This document shows positions 14,773 to 22,615 of a DNA stretch of 34,055 nt, piece after piece. The translations under genes and the position numbers were made by a program. The notes under the pieces were generated by a model, which searched no databases, was not told the origin of the DNA, and was given only the letters and a program-made list of their open reading frames with translations. Source of the stretch: Thiobacillus denitrificans DSM 12475. GTDB taxonomy: Bacteria > Pseudomonadota > Gammaproteobacteria > Burkholderiales > Thiobacillaceae. Each line of letters opens with the position of its first letter. Position 1 is the first letter of the stretch. The stretch lies in assembly GCF_000376425.1 (NCBI RefSeq), contig NZ_AQWL01000019.1:1-34055 (forward strand), in the 5' to 3' direction.

Positions 14773-15074
14773 GGTGGGTCTCCTGAGTGCAATGTTTCCA
14801 AGAAGGCTTATTGGCCAGCCGCTTACCCCGATCCTGTCTGTCCTCGTTCAGGGGCAGGATGGCTTCGCATGCTGGTCGCCCCTCACCGCGCTGATCTTCA
14901 AATACCAGGTGCGCGTGATGGACGAAAATGCCCTACAGGGACAGAGACGTGACGAAGGTGCGTTTGTCAGGCCCGGCCTGGAGACAAACTAATGAAACAC
15001 ACGACCTGTTGGCCGAAGCGCACCAAGGAATGGTGTCTGAATGAACATGCCGCCCTGCATGTGGGCGACCCGTA
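14773..15074. other. Intergenic region upstream of the M48 gene
   Basis: About 300 bp between the M48 start and the PhoD-like stop, both on the minus strand. It presumably holds the M48 promoter. A weak inverted repeat (ATCCTG/CAGGAT around 14831-14860) is present. No gene, RNA or mobile-element trace is recognised. Confidence 0.4.
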
Positions 15075-16070
15075 CTATGACCTGACCGGGTGATTCCAGT
15101 CATTGAACGGTATCCGCCAAGGCCTGGGGTTGTTGTCTCTCCTGGAATGCAGCCTAACCTCAACGCCCTGCGCATTAAGCGTCAGCAGCCCCCAGTTCCT
15201 GCGGTCGTCGAACCACCACGGCAGCCCCAGGTAATTGATGTGTATACCCGAGGACACCACCTCGTGGACGGGCCGAATTTTCTTGCCATCCCGCCCGATC
15301 TCGCTAGCAGAACCGAAAAAATTCTTGTGGATATCGCCCCCCAGAAACAGGATGCGCCGCTCTGGGTTGCTCGTCAGGATTCGCCAGAGATGAGCGTAGT
15401 CGGGTGAGTTTTTGAAATTCTCACTGCCTTGCGTCAGGGTCAGGCCTGCACAAACCAGGGTGTACGTGCAATCGTTCTGGATTTCCTGCTCGAGGAAAGC
15501 CAGTTGGTTCGTCCCCAGCAATGACCCGCCCTTCGTGGCGTGGTAGCGGTTGTCGAGGAAGATCGCCTGGATACCGGGAAGAACATGGCTGCAGTAGACC
15601 TCCGAGCGCCCGGTGGAACAGTTCATCCAGTGTTGGAAGAGCTCCCTCGCCACATCGCGCTTCCCGTGCTGCTTAGTGTCTTTCGAATTTTCCATATCCA
15701 TGCCGCACGCGCCGTTCCAGGCAAAGTCGTGGTCGTCCCACACGCCGAAGATGCGCTTTTCCTTTGGGGATTTTGCCGCAAGGTAGGCGCGTAACTCTGT
15801 AAAGTGCGGATCGTCCCATTGCTTGCTGTAGCGGTCCGCCATGTCATCCCTGAATTTCTGCAGGCTGAAGATTTTCGGACGTTCTACGTAGTCATCCCAG
15901 GGCAAGTAGCCATAGTCCATGTAGATCTGGTCACCGAGCAGGAAGAGGTAGTCTGGCTCTGCCGCCCGAATCCGGCTCCAGACGACCTGCTCGCCCGGAC
16001 GCCACTTGCTGCGGCGCGCGCAGGACCCGAATGCGATCTTGACGGTTTCGTCACCGCTCAATTGGCACAT
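15075..16070 (-). CDS. PhoD-like phosphatase/phosphodiesterase
   Basis: A 331-aa metallophosphoesterase of the PhoD (alkaline phosphatase D) family. The metal-binding motifs are in the family order: FGSCA (14-18), LLGDQIYMDYG (44-54), WDDHDF (111-116), FLDNRYH (171-177) and FLGGDIH (242-248). PhoD enzymes hydrolyse phosphate mono- and diesters using Ca and Fe ions. Unlike classic PhoD there is no Tat signal and no N-terminal Ig-like domain, so it is likely cytoplasmic. A GGAGGAG Shine-Dalgarno sequence lies 5 nt before the ATG. The substrate is unknown. Confidence 0.88.
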   Translation of the reverse strand: MCQLSGDETVKIAFGSCARRSKWRPGEQVVWSRIRAAEPDYLFLLGDQIYMDYGYLPWDDYVERPKIFSLQKFRDDMADRYSKQWDDPHFTELRAYLAAKSPKEKRIFGVWDDHDFAWNGACGMDMENSKDTKQHGKRDVARELFQHWMNCSTGRSEVYCSHVLPGIQAIFLDNRYHATKGGSLLGTNQLAFLEQEIQNDCTYTLVCAGLTLTQGSENFKNSPDYAHLWRILTSNPERRILFLGGDIHKNFFGSASEIGRDGKKIRPVHEVVSSGIHINYLGLPWWFDDRRNWGLLTLNAQGVEVRLHSRRDNNPRPWRIPFNDWNHPVRS

Positions 16071-16309
16071 GTGGTTCTCCTCCCGGATTATTGGTCAGTT
16101 TCAGTCAGAAAGCCGATTCAGGAGTTGCTCTCCTTCCCATGGCGTCGTCGCTGAACGGGAAAGTTCGGCATTTCAAGCTTCGCACTACGGCCCTGAGGCG
16201 GGCTGCACAGAACAACATCGTAAATATGCGTCGGAGATACGAGGGAATCGAAAACTCACCAGGAATCGATCTCCAGGCATTGGCATCGCTGGTGCAACAG
16301 CAAGGATTC

Positions 16310-17134
16310 TCAGTCAAGCGTAGAAAGATCCCCGCAGATGGCGCCTCTAAGCTCCGCTAGCTCCGGCGACCAGTGCGCTCCTAACGCCAGCAGATTCATC
16401 GCCATGACGTCGATGCTATGCTGTTTGAATGCCTTGACACCAACAAACCCTTTGCTGAAGTCGAATAGCGCGTCGTAATGCAACTGCCACCCCCTGCGCG
16501 CGCTTGGGTTGCCCCGGATAACCGCCAGGGGATCATGCTTTTCCCTAAAGATTGCCCGGTAGTTTGCATAACCAGATTTTTTCAGGCCGATCCGGGGGGA
16601 CGGGTTGAAGCCTACAGCAGCGACGTTCTTAATCCGATGGCTCAACTGCAGCGCGAGGCCGCCGCCCAGGGAATGTCCCGTGAGCATGACCCGCCTTCCA
16701 GGCCTTTCCGCAATGATGTTCTCAGTGTGTTGCATGGCGGGCCGACTCTGCGTTTTGAAGAGCGGATTGACGTTGTGATACCAATCCTTGGGAGAATGGG
16801 CCTCGGTACCTCGATACGCGATAACGAGCTCGTTCTTCTCCGCATTCTCGAAGACCGCAACGAAGAGTCCAGAGTCGTGAGTTCTGGACGGCAGGCGCAC
16901 CCACCCCTCGGGCAGCTTGTACATGCCAAGTCCCTCGTCCTCGTACGCCACCGCGCTAAGGACGGATAGCAGTGCGTGCCGTGTCACTAGATCCCGTTTC
17001 TCCGAAAACCCATCGAGGCGTTGCTTCTCTGGGTCCGGTACGACTTTGCACAGGTCGTTCGCGGCATGCGCGCTCGCAGCGCAGCCTGCCGCGACCATGG
17101 CTACCGCCACGAGGAATTGCGACATGGCTTTCAT
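16310..17134 (-). CDS. Exported class 3 lipase
   Basis: A 274-aa alpha/beta hydrolase of the lipase class 3 (fungal-lipase-like, PF01764) family. Signal peptide MKAMSQFLVAVAMVAAGCAA; the VAAGC could be a lipobox. Strand LVIAYRGTEA (103-112) leads to the nucleophile elbow LTGHSLGGGLALQL with Ser155. Asp201 (EKHDPLAV) and His239 (FKQHSIDV) complete a plausible triad. The start at 17134 follows a GGGGGG run 4 nt upstream; an in-frame ATG at 17149 would put a short odd extension before the signal. Expected activity is on triglycerides or phospholipids outside the cytoplasm. Confidence 0.87.
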   Translation of the reverse strand: MKAMSQFLVAVAMVAAGCAASAHAANDLCKVVPDPEKQRLDGFSEKRDLVTRHALLSVLSAVAYEDEGLGMYKLPEGWVRLPSRTHDSGLFVAVFENAEKNELVIAYRGTEAHSPKDWYHNVNPLFKTQSRPAMQHTENIIAERPGRRVMLTGHSLGGGLALQLSHRIKNVAAVGFNPSPRIGLKKSGYANYRAIFREKHDPLAVIRGNPSARRGWQLHYDALFDFSKGFVGVKAFKQHSIDVMAMNLLALGAHWSPELAELRGAICGDLSTLD

Positions 17135-17289
17135 TGTTCCCCCCAACATTTCGTGCCGAATTCAAAATAGGATAGGTTAGCTCGGAGCGCAATATGCACG
17201 CGGCACAACGAATTGCCTCACAAAAAATTCAACCGAATGAAGTGGCCGGACAAGTACGTTGACTCAAATTAAAGGTAACCGAACCGATC

Positions 17290-17388
17290 ATGGGCAAGCA
17301 CGAGCGTCAGGTCTATCTGGAGGTGATCCAGGGTCGTTACCGCAAGGCGAACCGGGCCGGCAAGGTGCGGATGCGGTCGTTGAGGTAG
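17290..17388 (+). pseudogene. Remnant of a transposase/integrase gene N-terminus
   Basis: A 32-codon fragment, MGKHERQVYLEVIQGRYRKA, then NRAGKVRM, followed by unrelated residues and a stop. The conserved opening resembles the N-terminus of rve-type (integrase core) IS transposases that begin MGKHERQVYLE; the remaining several hundred residues are missing. The upstream bases GTTGACTCAAATTAAAGGTA look like the element's leader. Between here and 17547 no other gene is recognisable. The IS family is not assigned. Confidence 0.45.
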
Positions 17389-17547
17389 AGCGCCGCACCA
17401 ACGTCGGCAAGCTGGGCAATACCAGCCAGTCAATTGAGCCACGGGCACCGGCAGCTAAGGCCGAACAGCAGTCAAAGCTAACAGGTCAAACATTCTGGCA
17501 ACACCCCCTTGGTATCTCAGTACGATAATGCGGTGGACTCGAAGTCC

Positions 17548-18468
17548 TTATGAGCATTTCTGACTCCGTGGGTGCCGCGACTTGTGAATCAGCAGCTTCC
17601 TCTTGGTTGTGACCTGAGTGTATATCTGTGTAGTTGAAATACTGGCGTGCCCAAGCAGCATCTGGATTGATCGCAGATCTGCGCCTGCGTCCAGGAGATG
17701 GGTCGCGAATGCGTGTCGGACGCTGTGCGTGGTCATCCGGCGCTCGATGCTGCTCGACTCTGCATGTTTTTTCACAACTAGCCTGATAGCCTCAACCCGC
17801 ATGGGCTTCCCGCGAGTCGACAGAAAGATGTGGTTCTCCCGGTACTCATGCCTGAGCGCAGGCCTCGCACGGCTGACATAGAGATCCAGCCAGAAAGCAG
17901 CTTCCTCACCGTACATGACCAGTCGTTCGCGTTCCCCTTTACCCTGGACTCGTATCGTCCTGGTCTGGTGATTGAGGTCGTTCATCTCCAGAGCTGAAAG
18001 TTCGGATGCACGTAGTCCAGTGGCATAAAGCAGTTCCAGCATCGCCTTGTCTCGGAGGCCTGTCAGAGAGTTGAGTTCGGTGATGTCGAGCAGGGAAACC
18101 ATGTCGCTGCTGGACGGCGCGTCAGGAAGACTTCGCGGGATGCGCGGCTTGACCAGTTGAAGGGTAGGGTCAACATCGATCCTCCCTCGCGTCTTCAGGA
18201 AACCGTAGAAGCGCTTCAAGACGATCTGGTCACGTGCAACAGTTCTGGGTGATGCGCGGCGTGCAAATCTGACTTCAAGCCACTTTTCGATGACATCCGG
18301 CTGGGCCTTCAGGAGATCGTGGCCATTCTGGATGAGCCAGTCGTTGTAAACCAGCAAGTCAGATCGGTAGGAAGCTGTCGTCGAGTCGGCCAGGCTCTCA
18401 ACGAGCCAAAGATGGTTGATGAACTGGTCGATCCAGAAAGGAATAGCTGCGGTACGTTTTCGGCCCAT
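17548..18468 (-). CDS. XerD-like tyrosine recombinase
   Basis: A 306-aa site-specific recombinase. The N-terminal SAM-like core-binding domain is at about 8-95 (INHLWLVESLADSTTASYRS). All catalytic residues are present: Arg153 (ATGLRASELS), Lys177 (VQGKGERERL), His248 and Arg251 (THSVRHAFATH), His274 (LLGHASIS) and Tyr283 (TQIYTQV). AAGGGG lies before the ATG. Length and motifs match XerC/XerD, but the setting among mobile genes argues for an element-borne paralogue rather than the chromosomal dimer resolvase. It is 50 nt downstream of the thermonuclease gene on the same strand, so possibly one operon with it and the large integrase. Confidence 0.92.
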   Translation of the reverse strand: MGRKRTAAIPFWIDQFINHLWLVESLADSTTASYRSDLLVYNDWLIQNGHDLLKAQPDVIEKWLEVRFARRASPRTVARDQIVLKRFYGFLKTRGRIDVDPTLQLVKPRIPRSLPDAPSSSDMVSLLDITELNSLTGLRDKAMLELLYATGLRASELSALEMNDLNHQTRTIRVQGKGERERLVMYGEEAAFWLDLYVSRARPALRHEYRENHIFLSTRGKPMRVEAIRLVVKKHAESSSIERRMTTHSVRHAFATHLLDAGADLRSIQMLLGHASISTTQIYTQVTTKRKLLIHKSRHPRSQKCS

Positions 18469-18518
18469 TGGTAGCCCCTTGTAATGATATTAGGGCTCCG
18501 CAACGAGCGTGGGGGTTG

Positions 18519-19037
18519 TTATTGTTTTTGTTTGCGCCACTCCCAGGGAGGGACAGGCGCAGGATCCGACCACAATCCCCGCCGCAGCGAGCGCGCCTCG
18601 TTTTCGAGGCGGGCGTATTCCAGGCGATCAGCGAGGGGCTGCTCATTTTCGTATTTTTTGTAGTGCCACGCCAACCCCTCACCCACGAGGGCCAATCCCG
18701 CATCCTTGCCATCCACGATCACCTTGCCGACGATGCGGCCGTAGCGATCGCGTTTTGACCAGTCGACGCGCACGTCTCGGCCGAAAACTCGGTCGGACAG
18801 GGCCTGTTTGGATTTCTGCCCCCAGGGCATGGCCTTTTCAGGTGCGTCGATGCCGGCCACCCGGATCTTGTACTCGGTCTTTGCGGCATCGATCACAGTC
18901 AAGGTGTCGCCATCCGTGACGCCGACGACCCGGCCGTCGAGGACGTCGGCACCGGCCGCCGAACAGCTCATGGCCAGGCCCAGCAAAAGAACGACAGGGG
19001 AGAGCAGGGAGCCAGCTTTGGTTACACAGCTAGGCAT
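18519..19037 (-). CDS. Exported thermonuclease (SNase-like)
   Basis: A 172-aa Ca-dependent nuclease of the staphylococcal nuclease family. Signal peptide (LLSPVVLLLGLAMSCSAAGA), then an OB-fold: VVGVTDGDTLTVI with the metal-binding Asp residues, YKIRVAGIDAPEK with Arg59 and Glu67, and SKRDRYGRIVGKV with the second catalytic Arg. Chosen ATG 19037 overlaps the stop of the upstream integrase by 8 nt, so translation is coupled. In-frame ATGs at 19067 and 19094 are alternatives. It would cut DNA or RNA in the periplasm or outside. It sits between two recombinase genes of one strand. Confidence 0.88.
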   Translation of the reverse strand: MPSCVTKAGSLLSPVVLLLGLAMSCSAAGADVLDGRVVGVTDGDTLTVIDAAKTEYKIRVAGIDAPEKAMPWGQKSKQALSDRVFGRDVRVDWSKRDRYGRIVGKVIVDGKDAGLALVGEGLAWHYKKYENEQPLADRLEYARLENEARSLRRGLWSDPAPVPPWEWRKQKQ

Positions 19038-20967
19038 TCGGTCTGAGGGCAGCGCTGACAGTTTCATCGAGGGCACGGTATAGGGATTCTTCATCGGTGG
19101 AAGTGTATATCCCCGTCGTCGCCACGCTGGCATGTCCCAGCAGGCGCTGGATCAGATTGATCGGCATGGTCTCGGCAGAGTGGCTGCCACGCGTATGTCG
19201 CAACCAGTGCGTCGTCGCCAGCTCGATCTTCCGGGCGTCCTCCAGGTGGCCCTGCTGGCCAAGTGAATGGGCAGCGTCCTTGAAGAACCCCCGCATGGCC
19301 TTGTACAGGGTCGAGGGATCCAGGGGTTCCAGGCTGTCCCGGGCGACGAGCGGTGCAATGAGGGGGGCGTCGGGTAGATTGGCTCCGGGCTCGGGATCCA
19401 GGCCGCGCCTGGTCAGATACACACGCAGCGCATCCATCACCATGGCTGGCATGGGTACCGAGCGCCACCGGTTGCCCTTGCCAAGTACCTTAAGCATCCA
19501 GCGCACCCCCAGCTCGTCCTTCAACGGCATGGAATAGAGCCGTCCCAGGCGCGCGTCGACCAACTCGGCAAGTCGTAGGCCAGTCGCGTAGGCGAAGGGT
19601 ATGACAAAGCGCATCCGATGGGCCGCATCGTTATCGGGCAGGGTGCCGAGATAGCCGATCAGGTAGCGCCACTGGCTGCGCGTGAACGCATGTGTGACTT
19701 CGAATGAAGGACTCGACGGGGTTCCGGTATATCTTGCCGCGACGGCCTCCCAGGGGTTGCTGTCCAGATACCGTACCTTGCAAAGCCACTCGAAGAGGGA
19801 TTTCAGGATCGTGTATGCATGAACCTGGCTACGAGCGGAGAGGGCACCTTCGAACGGACGCCAGGATGGCGACCAGCGGGGCGTCGACCTGGGGGCAAGC
19901 CATTCCGCCTGCGCGATACGCCATGTCCAGCGCTCGGGCGGGGTCTGTGCCAAACCGCCAAGCCAGTCGCGGTACGCGGTCACGTCGTCTATCGTCAGGG
20001 AGGAGAGCGCCAGGCCGCGCTCCAAGACGGCCCAGAGCAGCAGACGTTCGGCTTCCCGCCGGTAGGCTCGCTCCGTATGGGGACTCAAAGCCCGGGCCCT
20101 GAGCCAGGCCTGTATCGCCTGATAGTCGTTTCCGGCGTCGATCTGGCACCGGCCAAGGCTGCGGTTCAGCCCACGGGAGCCATCGATCGCCGCCGGCGGA
20201 ACGAAGGACTCCAGCGGCATGATGGCGGTGGAGGCTGGCCGCATGAGCGCAGTCGCCGGAATCGAGCGTAGCGGCGCATGGCCTTGCGCCGGCAGGTTGC
20301 CGAGCGAGGACGCATGCTGACTGAGCCACGCGACCAGACGCGTGGCCCCTTTTTCCCCGAGGCGCGGCACCGTGACCCACCAGCGGTAGCCGTGTGTACG
20401 GATCCGTTCGAGGAGGTCGCGGAGCGTGCCGATACTGGCGAGGATCAACCTTGCCGCCAGACGATCATCGAACCAGGCCGCGACCGAATCCTGCGGCTGC
20501 GGATCGGTGGCCAGGAGATCTTCCAGCCAGACCAGCGCAGCCAGCTGGCGCTCGATCAGGCGGGCACGGTGGCGGGCCTGCTTGTCGTGGCTTTGCGGAT
20601 GGGCATCGAGGTAAAGCGCGGTCAGCTCCGCCTCCGAATAGAAGCCATCCGGATCGGTCGCGGAGCGAAATTCATCGAGGGACGGCGCGGATGAGGCCTC
20701 GTTCGAGGCCGCCGGCGGGGGCGGGCCGAGCGGAAGCCGGAGCAGGCGTACCAGCGCATGTTTGCCATGCCGCCGAGCCGCCATGGCGAGCGCCGCCTGG
20801 ATCCAGCCCAGGGTCGCGCGTGCCAGCCTCAGGTCCAGGCCGGATTCAAGGTAGCGGTCGGCCGCGACCTTGAGATCCATACCCTGCAGCCAGCCCCGGT
20901 AGAAGGCCAGGTGGTGCCGGCCGATCTTCCGGTGCGAAGAGAAGGCGATAAGTGCCTGATTTGACAT
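19030..20967 (-). CDS. Large phage-type integrase with DUF3701 N-terminus
   Basis: A tyrosine recombinase of about 645 aa. The N-terminal half begins FSSHRKIGRHHLAFYRGWLQ, the signature of the DUF3701 phage-integrase domain. The core-binding segment (AIQAWLRARALSPHTERAYR) and catalytic domain follow: Arg in ATGLRLAELV, Lys in LGKGNRWRSVP, THWLRHTRGSHSAE, LLGHASVATT and Tyr in GIYTS. The 20967 ATG fits family N-termini; an in-frame ATG at 20988 is possible, and neither has a strong ribosome binding site. Such integrases mark genomic islands in beta- and gamma-proteobacteria. It is transcribed divergently from the LexA-like repressor and overlaps the thermonuclease start. Confidence 0.9.
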   Translation of the reverse strand: MSNQALIAFSSHRKIGRHHLAFYRGWLQGMDLKVAADRYLESGLDLRLARATLGWIQAALAMAARRHGKHALVRLLRLPLGPPPPAASNEASSAPSLDEFRSATDPDGFYSEAELTALYLDAHPQSHDKQARHRARLIERQLAALVWLEDLLATDPQPQDSVAAWFDDRLAARLILASIGTLRDLLERIRTHGYRWWVTVPRLGEKGATRLVAWLSQHASSLGNLPAQGHAPLRSIPATALMRPASTAIMPLESFVPPAAIDGSRGLNRSLGRCQIDAGNDYQAIQAWLRARALSPHTERAYRREAERLLLWAVLERGLALSSLTIDDVTAYRDWLGGLAQTPPERWTWRIAQAEWLAPRSTPRWSPSWRPFEGALSARSQVHAYTILKSLFEWLCKVRYLDSNPWEAVAARYTGTPSSPSFEVTHAFTRSQWRYLIGYLGTLPDNDAAHRMRFVIPFAYATGLRLAELVDARLGRLYSMPLKDELGVRWMLKVLGKGNRWRSVPMPAMVMDALRVYLTRRGLDPEPGANLPDAPLIAPLVARDSLEPLDPSTLYKAMRGFFKDAAHSLGQQGHLEDARKIELATTHWLRHTRGSHSAETMPINLIQRLLGHASVATTGIYTSTDEESLYRALDETVSAALRPNA

Positions 20968-21092
20968 GGGGGAGGGGAGGACCATGTGCCTGATCTGCTG
21001 ATTACAGCACAAAAGCAACACTCATGATAATAGTAGTTATCAAGAATCATGTACCGCAAATTTTGATCCTCCTTCGGATTTCCAAATACAGC

Positions 21093-21104
21093 CTCAGTAC
21101 TGAG
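21093..21104. promoter_or_regulatory. 12-bp perfect palindrome in the divergent promoter region
   Basis: CTCAGTACTGAG, perfect, lying between the large integrase and the LexA-like repressor, 38 nt before the repressor's -35 box. It may be an operator for a regulator of either gene. No second copy was noticed. Confidence 0.4.
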
Positions 21105-21142
21105 ATTGGATCGAGAACCCATATCAAACAGCTTTCCAAGGC

Positions 21143-21171
21143 TTGTACGGTGGACGTTCGTACACCATAAT
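21143..21171 (+). promoter_or_regulatory. Promoter of the LexA-like repressor operon
   Basis: TTGTAC (21143-21148) and CATAAT (21166-21171) with a 17-nt spacer fit sigma-70 -35 and -10 boxes. The expected start of transcription is at about 21178, next to the ATG at 21179, so the mRNA would be leaderless. No Shine-Dalgarno sequence precedes that ATG, which agrees. Confidence 0.6.
21149..21166. promoter_or_regulatory. Palindromic operator within the promoter spacer
   Basis: GGTGGACGTTCGTACACC has the symmetric form GGTGnACGnnCGTnCACC. An outer repeat TGTACG/CGTACA overlaps it. It fills the spacer between the -35 and -10 boxes, the classic position for an autorepressor. It is most likely bound by the protein encoded just downstream. 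Confidence 0.6.
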
Positions 21172-21178
21172 GTGCAAC

Positions 21179-21811
21179 ATGACGATTTCCAATACAGATG
21201 CTGGCTACTTGGGCAAATTGCAGGACTACCATGCCCGGCATGGGGTGCTGCCGTCTTACTCTGGTCTCGGCGAGATCGTTGGGTTTAAGACAAAGAACGC
21301 CGCTTCCAAGCTGGCGAAGCGATTGATCTCAGCCGGTTTTCTCAAGCGCGCGCCAGGAGGGAAACTCGCACCCACAGATGAATTTTTCGGCCTGCCCCTA
21401 ATGTGCGAAGCCGTCCGGGCTGGGAGCCCTGAGGGCATCGATGGCCAGACGTCTGCCGATCTGGTAACTCTGAATGGCTTGCTTTGTGATCGCCCATCCA
21501 GAACTGTGCTACTACCGGTAAAGGGTGACTCAATGCGTGATCTGGGCGTATTGGATGGCGATATTGCCGTAGTAGAAAGGACCGAGACCGCCAGTTCAGG
21601 TCAACTTGTTGTGGCCATTGTCGATGACGAGTTCACCTTCAAGGAGCTTGGTTACGAGAAAGATCATCCCGTTCTCATTCCGCACAATCCTGATTTCTCA
21701 GTGATCCGCCCCTCCCAGTCACTTCATATCTACGGGATCGTTCGGAGCGTTGTTCGTCGCTACCCGGATTCAGCGAGAAGCCAACAACGAATTTCAGGAG
21801 CACCATTGTGA
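21179..21811 (+). CDS. LexA/UmuD-like self-cleaving repressor (S24 family)
   Basis: A 210-aa protein. The N-terminal winged-helix-like DNA-binding region (about 9-60) contains HARHGVLPSYSGLGEIVGF, the LexA N-terminal pattern. Cleavage site Ala81-Gly82 in EAVRAGSPEG. The S24 peptidase domain has Ser118 (KGDSMRD) and Lys155 (EFTFKEL). The spacing is nearly the same as in E. coli LexA (Ala84-Gly85, Ser119, Lys156). By family knowledge, RecA filaments stimulate self-cleavage and release the operon. It overlaps the next gene by 4 nt (GTGA), so it heads an operon with the DUF5131 and TcmP genes. Longer in-frame starts at 21143 and 21170 would overlap the operator or the -10 box. Confidence 0.88.
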   Translation: MTISNTDAGYLGKLQDYHARHGVLPSYSGLGEIVGFKTKNAASKLAKRLISAGFLKRAPGGKLAPTDEFFGLPLMCEAVRAGSPEGIDGQTSADLVTLNGLLCDRPSRTVLLPVKGDSMRDLGVLDGDIAVVERTETASSGQLVVAIVDDEFTFKELGYEKDHPVLIPHNPDFSVIRPSQSLHIYGIVRSVVRRYPDSARSQQRISGAPL

Positions 21812-22560
21812 CTACCACCAGCCGGATTGAATGGACTGAGCAAACCTGGAACCCTGCAGTGGGTTGCACCAAAATATCGTCGGGGTGCAAGCACTGCTAC
21901 GCCGAAACCATGGCAAAGCGCTTAAAAGCAATGGGTACGCCTGGCTATGAGAATGGGTTTGCATTGCAGATCCTTCCCCAGCGTCTGCTTGATCCAATCA
22001 AACGCAAGAAGCCGACGGTCTATTTTGTGAACTCGATGTCGGATCTCTTTCACGATCGGATACCAGATGGCTACATCGAGCAGGTATTCGAAGTTATTGA
22101 ACAGACGCCTCAGCACACCTATCAGATACTTACCAAACGTGCTGCTCGAATGGCGCGCTATTTCAAGAACAGGTCTGTTCCGGACAATGCTTGGCTAGGT
22201 GTTACTGTTGAAAATCGGAAGCATGGCGTGCCCAGGATCGATTACCTGAGAAAGGTACCTGCTCGCATTCGATTTCTAAGTATCGAGCCTTTACTAGAAG
22301 ATATTGGTGCCCTGGACTTGAAGAACATCCAATGGGTAATCGTGGGCGGAGAATCTGGTCCTAAAGCGCGTCCAATGAAGCAAGAATGGGCCGACTCAGT
22401 CCGCTTGCAATGCGCAAAGCAGAAGGTCGCTTTTTTCTTCAAGCAATGGGGTGGCTGGGGTGCAGACGGGCAGAAGCGCGCGAAATCAGCCAATGGGCGT
22501 GAACTCAATGGTCGAACATGGGATGAGATGCCTAGGGAAGCACTCTTGGCAGTTGGATAA
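21808..22560 (+). CDS. DUF5131 (phage Gp37/Gp68) three-Cys-motif protein
   Basis: A 250-aa protein of the Gp37/Gp68 family (PF07505). N-terminal Cys cluster Cys20-x6-Cys27-x2-Cys30 in AVGCTKISSGCKHCYAETMA, resembling radical-SAM iron-sulfur sites. Conserved blocks follow: VYFVNSMSDLFHDRIPD, QILTKRAARM, WLGVTVENRK, RFLSIEPLLEDIG, WVIVGGESGPKARPM and FFFKQWGGW. It starts with GTG, with CAGGAG 7 nt upstream. The reaction is not established; a radical-SAM-like chemistry on nucleic acid or protein is a guess. Members are often found next to TcmP proteins, as here. Confidence 0.88.
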   Translation: MTTTSRIEWTEQTWNPAVGCTKISSGCKHCYAETMAKRLKAMGTPGYENGFALQILPQRLLDPIKRKKPTVYFVNSMSDLFHDRIPDGYIEQVFEVIEQTPQHTYQILTKRAARMARYFKNRSVPDNAWLGVTVENRKHGVPRIDYLRKVPARIRFLSIEPLLEDIGALDLKNIQWVIVGGESGPKARPMKQEWADSVRLQCAKQKVAFFFKQWGGWGADGQKRAKSANGRELNGRTWDEMPREALLAVG

Positions 22561-22615
22561 CCTGGTATCTTGGTATCTGCCAAAGCCCACAGCAATAAAC
22601 CAATAGAATTCGCTC

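Noticed and set aside
17530-17550. Possible tRNA 3' end or attachment site (GGACTCGAAGTCC)
   Set aside because: It is a short palindrome without the other arms of a tRNA or a matching second copy in the window.
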